Shown here: in pieces, positions 37,401-47,257 of the stretch
Position numbering within the stretch: the stretch's first letter is position 1
Layout of the letters: the number at the start of each line of letters is the position of its first letter
Source: Oxytricha trifallax
Taxonomy: Eukaryota; Ciliophora; Spirotrichea; Sporadotrichida; Oxytrichidae
Assembly: GCA_000711775.1 (NCBI GenBank)
Contig: ARYC01017919.1
Coordinates: forward strand, 41,074 to 105,073
DNA: 64,000 nucleotides
Reading direction: 5' to 3'
Position numbers and translations under genes: made by a program
Notes under the pieces: generated by a model
The model's database searches: none
What the model saw: only the letters and a program-made list of their open reading frames with translations
What the model was told of the DNA's origin: nothing

Positions 37401-40051
37401 GAATTTAGAAAATTTATAGCTATAAACTTAGTATAAATATGATGTCTAACGCCTAAGAATCAACCATTGTTGTTGCAGTACCAACTCCTATACAAAGTTA
37501 CTATAACTAGAGAGGTTATTAGAGCTTTATAATAGAAATTTAAATTTGAATTTAAACATGGCGGCTAACTTAAATCGCAAAGCAGTCTCTCTTGGCAGTG
37601 GATAATCTTAGCTATACTTTGGATAAACTAAGAAGCCAGAGATCATATACATTGAAAAGGAGCCAGAGCTTAAAGCTCTTTAGTTTGAATCAGAGGTGTT
37701 TGTTCTAGAAATAAATATCAGGAAGCAGAGAGCAGAGATAAGTATTTAAACGCTAATCAAAGATGTTGAGGAGTTAAAAGAACATCTCCCACTAGAAAAG
37801 ATTAAAGAAGTCTAATGTGATGAATGCTAAAATTTCTTCTCAACTGATTCGAGCTTGAAGAGGCACATCAAAGAGATGCACTCTGGGAGAGCTAAGATAT
37901 ATATTAAGCACGAAAAGGTCGATGGCAGGTATTAGTGCACGACTTGCATGAAGTCTTACACTCACTCAGCTAAAGTTAAAAGACACATGCAAAAACATCA
38001 TTTAAGTGAGTTTTAATGCAAGATAAAGAAACATAAAAACTTATACCAGCCAAGAGAAAGTCCAATACTGTAGAGTCTTAAAGAGAGCAGGAAGAGAGAC
38101 TTAAGAAGCAGAAACGTTTTGAGTCAATGAACCAACCAGCTAATGAACTATATATAGCATGCTTGTAAGAGAGAGCTATGTATATACCTGCATTAAATGC
38201 AGTAGATCTCACTTTTTGCATTGACAACTATTTACATATTGATGTGCCTAACAAGGCAAACTCATAGTAGTTGATGAGTATGCTTATAAAGTATATCCTT
38301 TCAAATATCTTATTAGGAACGAGCAGTATCAAAATGAGTTTGCCAATGAATACATAATACTAAGAGAGCCTCATAAAAGGTAATGCAAGAACTTGCTTAA
38401 ACTCGATGGAGTTATTCTTGGACATGGTTTTATTGCACTACGACTTAAGAAATTTGAAATGACTCTAAGAGATTATCTCTACCATAATAGATACCCAGAT
38501 GACTTGAATGAGATACTCACGGAAATGACCAAGGGTGTGAAAGAGCTGCATGATCTAGGGTATGTTCATAGAGATTTGAAGCCAGAAAATGTAATGCTAA
38601 ATCTCTGTCCTTTAGAAATAGTAGTCATTGATTTCAATAGAGCAATAAGGTAAGAAATAGTGACTTTAGCTAAAGTGCTAGGCACACCTGGGTACTTCCC
38701 AATAAGAGAGAAGTGGACTAATGGCTCTGTTTAGTGGGATGTCTGGGCGGTAGCAGCAATTATTTTAGAGTGCGATATGGAAAGTATGTCGTACTTCGGA
38801 ACAAAGCAAGAAAAGTAATCAATAAGCATGGCTGTTAAACATATAAAGCAAGAAGATGTATGCACTTAGATTAAGAAAATGGTTGAGATGATCATAGTAA
38901 GAGCTCCAGCATATCCAAGATCATCATTAGAAGATATACTTGAAACATTAAAGAGAGCTAAGTTCAAGAGATACCACAAAGATAAGCAGATAAAATTTGT
39001 TTGAATTAAGCACATTAATACTCATTAAATATTCATTAAATTCACATAAAACTTGCGTTTTCTCTACTAACCCCAATAAGACCCCAACTATACCCTACAA
39101 ATCAAAGCACTTATAAACCTCACTAAGGGGTTTTGGGGTTTTGAATTCATAAAAGGAAGAGAAATTTCATCCGTGAGTTACTTCTAAGAATCAGATTCAA
39201 TGTTTTAGTTCAAAATTTTAGAGAAATCTGTGGTAGTTTTAAGAGCTTTCATGTGCTTTGTGTAGTTTTCCTAAATAGTTTTACTGATCTATAAATCTGT
39301 GGCTAGTGAGTTTTTCTTAGGTAAGGGAGGAGTGATCTCAAAAGAGATAGTGTTTTCACGAGTCAAATTTTAAATTAATGAATAATAAACATAATTAGCG
39401 ATGGTACCTTGAATTTGTTTCATACTATCCTTAAGTCTTTTCTAATAGTTAAGATGAGTTTCTGTGAGGTCTGACAAATGTCTCTTTACAAAATCTAACT
39501 CAAATACTTGCTTCTTGAAACACTTCTCACAAAGTTTGTTGATCACTGAAGGATAGATTGAAGAACTCAAAGTGTTAAAAATAAATAGATTTATTCCTTT
39601 TCATTTAAAATTAAATTTAAAATGAAATAATATTATAAAAGAGTAGCACTGCGATATCTTTTTATACTCTTTAATCTCATTCAAAGTCATATTCAGGGTA
39701 TCTGAAACAAAATAAATTTATGTATTATAATCTTAAACAAAGTTTTCTGTTGTTCTAAGTTCTGAATGACATGATTGACAAATCAGAAATTTTAGTAAGC
39801 TACCAAATACTGAGGATTTCTGGCCAATAGATGTTGATTTTAAATTAATATAAAAAATTTAATTTATTTTATAGTTTTAAAATGTAAAAATATAAATATA
39901 ATTTATTTGGTGAAGTTGATTACTGATCACCAAGGTTCCGAACAAAAGCATTTTTTTATGAATTTTGAACTAATTTTACAGGTTATTATGAAATAAAAGG
40001 ATTTGATGAATGAGCAAATGGATTCTAAGGAGAAATCTGATTTTGTTGCAT
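34432..40051 (-). CDS. Family-3 gene interrupted by a complete TBE transposon and four IESs
   Basis: Frame from ATG 40049-40051 (MQQNQISPQNPFAHSSNPFI) to TGA 34432-34434. Removing the TBE with one AAT copy (4113 bp) and IESs of 82, 30, 69 and 108 bp leaves 1218 bp, exactly 406 codons with no TGA. Domains: Gln/Asn/Ser-rich start; Cys pair ICQSCHSELRTTENFV; second pair LCEKCFKKQVFELDFVKRHL; coiled coil; C-terminal EEYFTRGFDIEIMRLNYDKF then CEFHKQY. The TBE junction reads SLPFM/NCDQLREQ; the paralog at 44431-45965 has PFLNCDKLKEE uninterrupted there. The gene thus carries a germline insertion that must be removed precisely. Function unknown. Confidence 0.7.
34794..34901. other. IES in the family-3 gene, pointer TAAATCT
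   Basis: TAAATCT at 34787-34793 and 34895-34901. Removal (108 bp) joins NRIQQI to QLFKEKFVQLN in frame. There is no usable GT donor at the left edge, so an intron does not explain it. The same site is split in the two paralogs at 41224 and 44431. Confidence 0.65.
35034..35118. repeat. TBE left terminal inverted repeat (85 bp)
   Basis: Identical, inverted, to 39059-39143. Begins with two C4A4 telomere-like units, then TTAGTGAGGTTTATAAGTGC, and ends in GGGG-rich units and TAGTAGAGAAA. Confidence 0.92.
35136..36199 (+). pseudogene. TBE DDE transposase, disrupted
   Basis: IS630/Tc1-type DDE transposase. From ATG 35136 (MRNRNQRNLGSIYDEQYLDL) to TGA 36197-36199. Conserved pieces: FIHADEAVFTFNT (first Asp), ILFVDNLSVNKT (second Asp), NVPYSPQFNGIEFYW (Glu). 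Against the intact copy at 62360-63454 there is an in-frame TGA (35346-35348, after HYNSGS) and, after FNT, a net frame change with two residues missing near 35690-35710. The C-terminus RMNVYKQVLDLNE is preserved. Convergent with, and overlapping, the 22-kDa-type gene. Inactive as it stands. Confidence 0.85.
36100..36973 (-). pseudogene. TBE 22-kDa-type protein gene, two short introns, frameshifted
   Basis: Frame beginning MKRVEAQEMISRFRSKEDLY (ATG 36971-36973) continues across a 36-nt GT-AG intron (36859-36894) as QTLHVGLILPTMEGTKISFL, then LSNKLPERNYFFGVLGTIKE, SISPEDQKKQGILISSAWLE, a 26-nt intron (36441-36466), SGTGIYLMKEHAK, and a charged C-terminus with MNIDAGAGTKRR. One base too few or too many near EIS/VTNLYEDAM (about 36730) breaks the frame. 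Upstream, MPIFNSKILYNRIQKSISYN (37084) is in the same frame but cut off by one TGA. The true C-terminus is uncertain: the copy at 63310 suggests an end near PNPFTGKFNM. Role unknown; known to be encoded by TBEs. Confidence 0.65.
37130..37440. repeat. Clustered GGTACY/GTACCA motifs in TBE noncoding DNA
   Basis: Between the 22-kDa-type and zinc-finger genes are many close copies of AATTGGTACCAA / GGTACTAAATT / TAGTACTAAATT on both strands, partly palindromic. This may be a transposase binding region, a promoter spacer or a secondary insertion. Nothing of this kind can be checked in the second TBE because the window ends. Confidence 0.45.
37558..39004 (+). pseudogene. TBE zinc-finger plus protein-kinase-like protein, frameshifted
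   Basis: The third TBE gene ('57-kDa' type). ATG 37558 (MAANLNRKAVSLGSGQSQLY). Two C2H2 fingers: CDECQNFFSTDSSLKRHIKE-MH and CTTCMKSYTHSAKVKRHMQ-KHH. Then, after frame changes near 38090 and 38265, a kinase-like domain: MTLRDYLYHNRYPDDLNEIL, GYVHRDLKPENVML (catalytic-loop HRD with Asp and Asn) and IVVIDFNRAIR (DFN in place of DFG), then GTPGYFPIREKWTNG and a W-containing DVWAVAAI helix, ending DKQIKFV with TGA 39002-39004. Two frameshifts make this copy nonfunctional. DFN instead of DFG may also be a natural family feature. Confidence 0.8.
39059..39143. repeat. TBE right terminal inverted repeat (85 bp)
   Basis: Reverse complement of 35034-35118 without mismatch, ending GGGGTTTTGGGGTTTTG immediately before the AAT target duplication. 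Perfect identity of the ends contrasts with the decayed genes inside. Confidence 0.92.
39573..39641. other. IES in the family-3 gene, pointer AAAG
   Basis: AAAG at 39569-39572 and 39638-39641 flanks 65 AT-rich bases. Removal gives QCYSLSSSIYPSVINKLCEK, matching CYSVSSHLSPSVILELC in the paralog, which has an IES at the same place with pointer AGAGT. Confidence 0.6.
39704..39733. other. 30-bp IES in the family-3 gene, pointer ATCT
   Basis: ATCT at 39700-39703 and 39730-39733. Removal gives NFVQDTLNMTLNEIKEY. The paralog has a 29-bp IES at the same place with the same pointer. As a GT-AG intron the joined frame hits TGA. Confidence 0.6.
39840..39921. other. IES in the family-3 gene, pointer GTTGATT
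   Basis: GTTGATT at 39833-39839 and 39915-39921. Removal (82 bp) joins NLGDQQSTS to IGQKSSVFGS in frame. Confidence 0.6.
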
Positions 40052-41223
40052 GAGTAAATGTAAAATATTGATAATATATTATAAAGTTAATTAATTATGT
40101 ATTTAAAACTCTATTCAATTAGATGTATAGGATTAAATATTTATAAATCAAGTAAGATATATATTTTTATAAAAAAACATTTCAAAATTGATAGATTTTT
40201 TCCATATAAAAAGAATTCATTTAAATTTACAACAATGAATACCACTAAAATCTTAAATTATTCATAAAGATAAAAATCCTAGAAATTAATAAAATCCCAA
40301 TAAAAATGATAAATACCTTTATAGATATTCATATTAATAATTGCAATTTTAGATATTTTATTTATAAATTTCCTTCTAAATATTTTATAAAAATTCAATA
40401 ACCTTAAAATACTTATTTTTAAGGCTGTGTGTTCATTGCAGTAGAGCTCTACATTTATCATAGTTAGTATTTTCTACCATGGCAATATTAATTCCTAACT
40501 TCAAAATAAATTTAATATAACCTCGAGTGAAAGTACAGGGTTTGTTAACAAAATGTTATTTAATTCCTTTTAAGTTTTTCTCCGAATCTAAATAAATTTA
40601 TCGTAAATTGTGAAGCTTTTATAACTTTTCCTCTTACTATTTCTTATAAAGATTTAATTAAACTTTATATTTACTAAAAAATTGAATAAATAATTTAAAT
40701 TAGGCTTTGAATTCTATTTTAATAATGAGAATAAAATAATAATTATGATTTTATTATCAATTTTTTAGACTTCAATAATTTAAAGAATTTGTATGGAATA
40801 CATAGAAAAGAAACACTTAATAAAGTTATGATAATATATCAAAATACTGTTCTATAAGTTTAAATAATCATAATAGTTTAAATTTTAAATATGTTAATTA
40901 TGGAAAAATTAGAGAATATTATAATATAAGGATTTAATCAAAATGTTAAGTATCAAAATTTAATGCAAAATTTGACTTGATTTTAAAAAAGCAATATATT
41001 TTATATGTTATTTCTAACAAAATTTATTACTTATAAAATAACAATTAATCTATTAAAAAAAGAGTACAGACTTAATTTATATAAGTTATAAGTAAAATTA
41101 TCAATTAATTCAAACATAACTAGAATAGAACTGCATTTAATATATTCAAATTATTTATACTAATATTCTATTAATTATTATTTTTCTTTATTTACAAATA
41201 TTTGATTATTTTTCATTAAATCT
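40052..41223. other. AT-rich spacer, no gene seen
   Basis: No supportable frame in the ciliate code. Very AT-rich. Confidence 0.45.
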
Positions 41224-42704
41224 TCATTATTACTTGCCATTTAATTAGCTTCCTTGATAATCTTATAATAAAACTTGCAAATTTGCCATAGTTGAATCTC
41301 TAAAATTCTTAATCTAGGCCTCCAATTCAATACTCATCAAGTCTATGATAGGGGAAGGTCTCTCTCTGGAGAGTTAGACAATTTAATTGTTCTCATTAAC
41401 ATCAACTTCATTATCATGGTTTGATATAGAACTGAGGGAGTTGTCAATAAGTGGGGATGAGTCATTCTTCACGATGTGTTAAGAGTCATCTAAGGGATAT
41501 GAAAGGGAAATGTCACTATGGTTAATCAATTTGATAAATGTCTCTTTGAGCTCACAAATATAATAATTTTACAATAATTATATGAATTTAAAATAATTCA
41601 ATAAATTGGTATTTCTCTTTAAAAAGGAGGAATTTTTTCTCAACTATTTTATCTTTTTACTCCAAAAAATACTTGTGAATTAAATATTTAAAAATATATC
41701 AAATCTATTGACTATTCTTCTATAAATGATCCATATCATCTAAAATGTCAAGAACAGCCTTTTATTGTTCAATCATTACTTTTTAAATAGTTGAATTGAC
41801 TTTTATGTTGATCTTTTCTTATAATTATTCACAACTAAGAAAAGGAAGAGAGACTTCCTCTTGATCAGAATCAGAAAGATTAGCTTATAGAATTTCTCCA
41901 TTTTTCTGAGAGCTTTCATATGTTTAGCGTAGTTATATTAAACAGTACTATTAATCTTCAAATCTTTAATCAGTTAGTGTTTTAGTGTATAGGGAGGAGT
42001 GATTTCAATAGAAAAGGGATTCTCAAAAGCGAGGTTGAATTAAATACAAATATTATAAAATTGACTGAATCATATCTGAGTTTAATGTTATCATTTAATT
42101 GACTTTCTGCTGCTTCAGTTATGTTCTTGATATGAGTCTTCACAAAATCTAACTCAAAGACTTATTTCTAAAAACATCTTTCACAAAGCTTGTTGACGAT
42201 TGATGGTATAAATCTAGAACTCAAAGAGTATAATATATAATTTAATTTTACATTATTCTTGAATTTAATAAGAAATGTATTTATAAGTATTGTTGGGAAA
42301 TCTATTAATTTGATTGAACAATCAAAGAATCAGTATAATAAAGATATACTAAAAATAATAATAAATATCAAATTTTTACTTGCTCTTACTTGTGTATGGC
42401 AAAATGAACACATCAGATTTTTCTTATTATCGTCAGAAATTTTAACTTTACCAATCTGATCAACAGCCACTTGATTTATAAAAATAAAAGTTTATATAAA
42501 ATTGCTTTTCCTAGTCAATTATTTTTGTATTTAAACTTGCTAGGAAAACTATGAAACTAGATTGTTACACTTTTGCTTTTAAAGTTAGTCTGGTAGAATT
42601 TATTAGGAGTTAAGCTATTGTGAAGGAATTAGATTATTTGGGATGGAAAAACCTGTATTTTGTTGCACAGTAGCTTAGAAAGAAGGGGAGGTAAGTTGTT
42701 GCAT
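41224..42704 (-). CDS. Family-3 gene with IESs
   Basis: ATG 42702-42704 (MQQLTSPSFQATVQQNTGFS), same MQQ start as the neighbours at 34432 and 44431. Segments: Cys pair MCSFCHTQVRASKN; YSLSSRFIPSIVNKLCERCF then QKQVFELDFVKTHI; coiled coil ending VLDILDDMDHLQKNSQQI; after an IES, CELKETFIKL; the C-terminus (SPIIDLMSIELEAQIKNFRD, TGA 41224-41226) has lost the GF...KFCxFH block of its paralogs. The CAAAT-pointer IES at 41560-41704 is clear; the IESs between the two Cys pairs could not be resolved to a single frame, so this copy may be partly damaged. Function unknown. Confidence 0.5.
41560..41704. other. IES in the family-3 gene, pointer CAAAT
   Basis: CAAAT at 41555-41559 and 41700-41704. Removal (145 bp) gives NSQQICELKETFIKL, the site homologous to the IESs at 34794-34901 and 44782-44910. 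Confidence 0.6.
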
Positions 42705-42891
42705 AAAATTAAATAATAAATAATAATTATACACTAAATGAAATAAATTTTTTGTAATATAATTAAACAAATAATTTCATTGTAGTTAAATCAGTATTTA
42801 CGAGCGAATGATGAAATAAATAAATCAAAGAACTATAGAAACTTATAATTATCTTAATATATTAAAAATTGTATTTTTAATGCCATTTTTG

Positions 42892-44028
42892 TCATTTAAT
42901 CTGCCCATTATACTTTATCAACATGACAGAGATATCATTAAAGTATTTAGAAATCATTAAATATTTATTTTAAAGAATTTTTACTAAATGAAATATTCAA
43001 TTATATAAATAAATAAAAACATAATAATCTTATCCAACTGAAGAGAATTGAGTTCATTTTAGAAAGTCATCATAAAAATGTCAACTGAAAGCAATTGTTG
43101 TGAATGAAGTTACTTAACATTTTCTTAAAATTAAGATCTTAATTTCTCAATGGTGTGCACCTTCTTTTCAGCTTCTATCTACATTTCTTTCAATTATCTC
43201 TGAATTTTTTATCCATTTTCAATCATAAATTTCTTTAATAAATAATGGATTTGTATAAAATATATAATATAATTTATCATCAAAGAGATAAGTGATTCAT
43301 TGAGCTTAGAGTTCGCTTTAAGAACGATGTCTAATTATGATTGTATATCATCTATAATCAATTATTTTATGTTAAAATATATAATTATAAATCTTGGTCC
43401 TTTTACTTGTATGGAAGCTACATAAACTTTAGCATTTCCTCTTATTTTGCCAGGCAATCCTCAATTTTAATAAAAATAACATATAGAAATAATTATTTTT
43501 TGAATAAATAATAGTTTAAGATTTTTAAGATATTTTCTGATCAATAAACAATTAGTTTCGAAGAGGAACTGCAACATATTCCTTTTAAATTTTCTCTTTC
43601 AACTGAAAATCTTCAAATCAGTTCAAAGAGTCAAATACTAAGTTTTTAATTGCAGGTTTTAGATTGACAAGTGCAATTTAAGTTTGAAAGTTTAGTGATG
43701 CAGCAATGGAACTTGAGGTATTTAACCTTTTTGTTGCAATTACAATGTGAGATTTTATATCTAGCTGTTCAATTCTAAATAATATTTAAAATAACTAATT
43801 ATTTTTATAATCAAATTCTTAGATCTTGTTGGTAACAGGAGGAGAGATCAAAACTTATAAACAGGCTTTGCAATTTTAGGAATAAACCCTGTGAGCGTTT
43901 CCTGTATAGAAAAAATAGCCATTATGTATTCCCAGATACCTCCCTATAGTCTTATAGCCATCTCCACATTCAGTCAAAGCCCAGGATCCACTTAAATTTA
44001 CTTTACAAGCAAATCATTGAGCAGACAT
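42892..44028 (-). pseudogene. Family-5 zinc-domain plus coiled-coil gene; first Cys replaced by TGA
   Basis: ATG 44026-44028 reads MSAQ then TGA (44014-44016) where the paralog at 46164-47257 has TGT Cys. The frame then continues intact: FACKVNLSGSWALTECGDGY, GRYLGIHNGYFFYTGN, VYSQNCKACL, then coiled-coil segments (KIQRQLKEMQIEAEKKVHTI; LHSQQLLSVDIFMM) split by AT-rich IESs, and the end LDKI / SKYFNDISVMLIKYNGQIK, TGA 42892-42894. The last IES has pointer GATT. It is either disabled at its zinc site or a special decoding case. Family 5 shares the GxYxGIxNGYF domain with family 4. Confidence 0.5.
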
Positions 44029-44781
44029 TTTGATAAGATATTTTAGTTTAGTGAGAAAAGATAATTATAATTAATTCTGGATATTTTTCAATTTCATTAA
44101 TACTTGATTGACGTCATTTTACGGAAAAAAAGATAAAATAAAATAACTCTAAAAGATAAAAAAGAAATTTATAAAATTTTTTATGATAATTTTAAGTTGA
44201 AATTTTTTAATTAAGTATAAATTAAAGATCGAGTTATAAGAGAGGACGATATAAATATTGATTATTATTTTTAATTATATTTAGATTTTTATTACTTCTC
44301 AATTTAGTACCTCTACTCTAAATATTCTATAGACTATTTTAACTATAAAACTTAATAATTAAATTAAATTAATTTTATTAAGCTAATATATTTAACTACT
44401 TAAATGTTTAAAAATTGAATCTTCACTCATTCAGTCTTTTAACTTATTTTAAACATCCATAAGATATTTTTTATGAAACTCGCAGAACTTATCGTACTTC
44501 AAAATCTGAATCTCATTATCAAAGCCTATAGTGAAATACTCTTATTATACTAACAAAGGGACATGTTCCATGTTGGAAACTCCATTGAATTCATATGTCT
44601 CATTTGCTATATATTAATCACTAGAGCTAGTTTAAGATTAAGCGGGGTTTTCAGTATTTTTGGGTGATTCGTTCAAATTAATTGAGGAATTGTCTGATTG
44701 AGCGAGAATTTAAATTTGAGAATCTAAAAATGGATCCGATTGATTCATTTCTATGAATGCCTTCTTGAACTGGCAAATCTT

Positions 44782-44910
44782 ATAAATATTTGTGTATCAT
44801 AATTATTAAAAATTATATGATCTTAAATTCTTTCGATTTAAGATCTTATTTATAAATATAAATTCAATTAAATTAAAGATATTTATTTTATACATAGAAT
44901 TTCAAATCTT
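44782..44910. other. IES in the family-3 gene, pointer CAAATCTT
   Basis: CAAATCTT at 44774-44781 and 44903-44910. Removal (129 bp) gives KKRIQKICQFKKAFIEMN in frame. Confidence 0.65.
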
Positions 44911-45465
44911 TTGAATTCTCTTCTTGAACTATTTGCCCATCTCCTCAAGTGTCTCAAGAACAATTATTTGCTGTTCTATCATTATCATTTCAAAACTTTA
45001 ATTAACTTTTAAGTTTATCTCTTCCTTTAACTTATCACAGTTTAAAAAAGGAACCTAGATTTCTTGAGAAGATTTCTTCTAAGTATCAGAAAGGCAGTTT
45101 TTATTTAGAATTTTAATATAATCTTGAGTTTTTATTAAAGCCTTAGAATGCTTTTCGTAATTTTCCAAGATATCACGATTGAACTTGAAATCTTTAGATC
45201 TATCGTCTGGAGAAGTAATTTCAATTGTTATGGGATTATCAAAAGTGAGATTATAATATAATTAAATAACGTATATACAATTGATTGTTAGGGCCACCGA
45301 ATTTCTCTCAAAAGTAATTCACAAGTCTTTTATGATAGGCAAGATGGACTTCAGTGAGGTCAGACAAGGAAGTCTTTACGAAATCAAAGTCAAATACATG
45401 TTTCTTAAAGCATTAAAAACAAAGTTCTAGTATGACTGATGGAGATAAATGTGAACTCACAGAGT

Positions 45466-45530
45466 TTTCAAATAATCATTATATTTATATTTATTAATAT
45501 ATGTTATTAAAATTTTTAACCTTAAAGAGT
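45466..45530. other. IES in the family-3 gene, pointer AGAGT
   Basis: AGAGT at 45461-45465 and 45526-45530. Removal (65 bp) gives VCYSVSSHLSPSVILELC. Confidence 0.6.
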
Positions 45531-45589
45531 AGCATACTGGAATTTTATAATACTCTATAACTTAATTCTTTGTCATACCAATTGTATCT

Positions 45590-45618
45590 TAAAGATATTA
45601 AAAAAAATTAACTAATCT
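45590..45618. other. 29-bp IES in the family-3 gene, pointer ATCT
   Basis: ATCT at 45586-45589 and 45615-45618. Removal gives NFLTDTIGMTKNQVIEYY, at the position homologous to the 30-bp IES at 39704-39733. Confidence 0.6.
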
Positions 45619-45727
45619 GTAAGAAAGTTGAGCTATTATCGAAGAGCTGAACTACATGATTTACATTTGAGAATATTATTTTAATTAAATCCAGAGCCAA
45701 TTTTTTAAACAATCTTACTGCTAGAAT

Positions 45728-45820
45728 CTGTATCTATAATAAAATAAAAATCAAATTAAATCAATTCTTTTTATTTTTATTAAAATTATTATTATACAAG
45801 TATGTGTTTCGATAATGAAT
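45728..45820. other. IES in the family-3 gene, pointer GAAT
   Basis: GAAT at 45724-45727 and 45817-45820. Removal (93 bp) gives QKQDDKNSSSKIVQKIGSGF in frame. The pointer is short, so other choices are possible. Confidence 0.45.
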
Positions 45821-46163
45821 TCTTATCATCTTATTTTTGCAACTAAATTTGGCTATCTTAATTTGGAACTTTATTTACAGATTATTGGTTTTCCTTAGTA
45901 TTGAGTGAGCATATAGCAACTTTCTCTGCAGTTTTCTAAAGTGGTGAAACACTGTTTTGTTGCATCTTTATCAAATTTAAGATATTAGTTAATTATAATA
46001 AAAAGATTCCTTAATTATACCCTATTATATTCTATTCAAAAAATTCAACTTTTAATTACTCTATTAATCTTTAAATCCAAAATGAATAAATTAAATATTG
46101 AATGATGAAATTAAGTTGTGTAGAATAAATCAATTAACATCACTAATTTTATTTTTTATTATT

Positions 46164-47257
46164 TCACTTAAGTTCTCTATCATACTTGATTAACATCACA
46201 CTAATATCATTGTAGTATTCAGTGATCTTAAATATTTAAATTCTATTATATAAAGCCTATATTTAATTATAATTCCTATAATCTTATCCAATTGAATAGC
46301 TTTGATATCATTCTAGAAGGCCATCATTATAATGTCTATTGAGATGATCTGTTGTGAATGAAGATTTTTTGCATTTTCTAAGAATTAAGATCTGAGTTTC
46401 TCAATTGTTTGAACTTTCTTCTCAGCTTCTATCTTCATTTCTTTCAACTGTTCTTGGAGTTTGTATCCATTCTCAATCATCAATATTTAGATTGATGGAT
46501 AAGAAATACATTGATAAATATATAATTGTTTATTTAACATCAACGAGTAAAGCATTTCATTGAGCTTTGAGTTCACAGTGATGATAATATCTTGAGAAGT
46601 ATTTACCTCATCTATAAAATTAAGTAAAAATATTAGAATAAAATAAATTAAATTAATCTTCGTCCTTCTATTTGAATGACAGTTACATGAACTTCTGTAT
46701 ATCTTGCTATTTGGCCAGACAAGCCTCGATTTATATAATATATCCTTACATTTATATAATATTTTATTTTTATTACTAATCACATATTTAATATTTTATT
46801 TTTATTTTCTGGTCAATAGACAGTTGATTTCTGATAGAACCTGAGGATTATTCCAGTTATTTACTCTCTTTCAATTAAAGATCCTCAAATGCCTTTAAAG
46901 GGTCAATCAAGGTTGGATTTTCAGAAACTAACGGATTCGCACCTTTTTATTGCAATTATTATGTTAGAATGGATATCTGGCTAGTCAATTATAATTAAAT
47001 ATAATAATAAATAACTATATTCCTATAATTTACTTATTAAATTCTTAGACCTTGTTGGTAACCAAAGGACAACTTAAGACTTAATTTTCAAAGCATCCCT
47101 TGCAATAGGAATAAACCCAGTAAGAGTTACCTGAATAGAAAAAATAACCATCTTGGATTCCTAGGTATCTACCAGTTGTCTTGAATGTGTCTCCACACTC
47201 AGTCAGGACCCAGTGACCATTTAAGTTCACTTTACAGGTAAAACATTAAGCAGACAT
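46164..47257 (-). CDS. Family-5 zinc-domain plus coiled-coil gene
   Basis: ATG 47255-47257 (MSAQCFTCKVNLNGHWVLTE). The N-terminal domain has CFTC, an ECGDTFKTTGRYLGIQDGYF block with FYSGN, and VYSYCKGCFENQVL, so four Cys in CxxC...CxxC spacing likely bind zinc. Coiled coil after IESs: MIENGYKLQEQLKEMKIEAE, KLRSQFLENAKNLHSQQIIS. The last IES has pointer AAGAT and joins IQLDKI to TEYYNDISVMLIKYDRELK, TGA 46164-46166. Internal IESs around 46480-47050 were not all resolved. It appears intact, unlike the copy at 42892. Function unknown. Confidence 0.5.

Larger units (their letters stand above)
35034..39143. mobile_element. TBE transposon, complete 4110-bp copy
   Basis: Telomere-bearing elements are Oxytricha germline transposons ending in C4A4 repeats. 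This copy starts CAAAACCCCAAAACCCC and ends with the reverse complement, has 85-bp perfect terminal inverted repeats and a 3-bp AAT target duplication (35031-35033 and 39144-39146). The three expected genes are present in the expected layout: DDE transposase (+), a 22-kDa-type gene (-) converging on it, and a zinc-finger/kinase gene (+). All three carry frameshifts or a TGA, so this copy is probably not autonomous. It lies inside the coding sequence of a family-3 gene. Confidence 0.93.
44431..45965 (-). pseudogene. Family-3 gene with four IESs and a one-base frameshift
   Basis: ATG 45963-45965 (MQQNSVSPLQKTAEKVAICS) to TGA 44431-44433. Cys pairs LKCKSCSSALRQQLNF and LCFQCFKKHVFDFDFVKTSL; coiled coil with PFLNCDKLKEEINLKVN and MGKQFKKRIQKICQFKKAFI; C-terminal FEDYFTIGFDNEIQILKYDK then FCEFHKKY. 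IESs: 45728-45820 (GAAT), 45590-45618 (ATCT), 45466-45530 (AGAGT), 44782-44910 (CAAATCTT). After removing them the length is one base off a codon multiple, and a TGA appears near 45310 (VNYF then TGA), so one base has been gained or lost there. This copy provides the unoccupied site for the TBE insertion in its neighbour. Confidence 0.6.

Noticed and set aside
37130..37440. CRISPR-like array
   Set aside because: The repeated motif is 6-12 bp, partly palindromic and irregularly spaced, within a eukaryotic transposon.
39704..39733. Treating this gap as a GT-AG intron (GTTTAAG...TTTCAG)
   Set aside because: Splicing there gives an immediate TGA, whereas the ATCT pointer join restores the paralog sequence.
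44014..44016. TGA read as Cys or Trp in this organism
   Set aside because: All intact genes here end at TGA in matching places and use TGT/TGC and TGG normally, while TAA/TAG occur freely in frame; a general TGA reassignment does not fit.
46487..46783. Minus-strand 98-codon standard-code frame
   Set aside because: It mixes part of a family-5 coding segment with AT-rich IES sequence; the paralog alignment gives a different frame.
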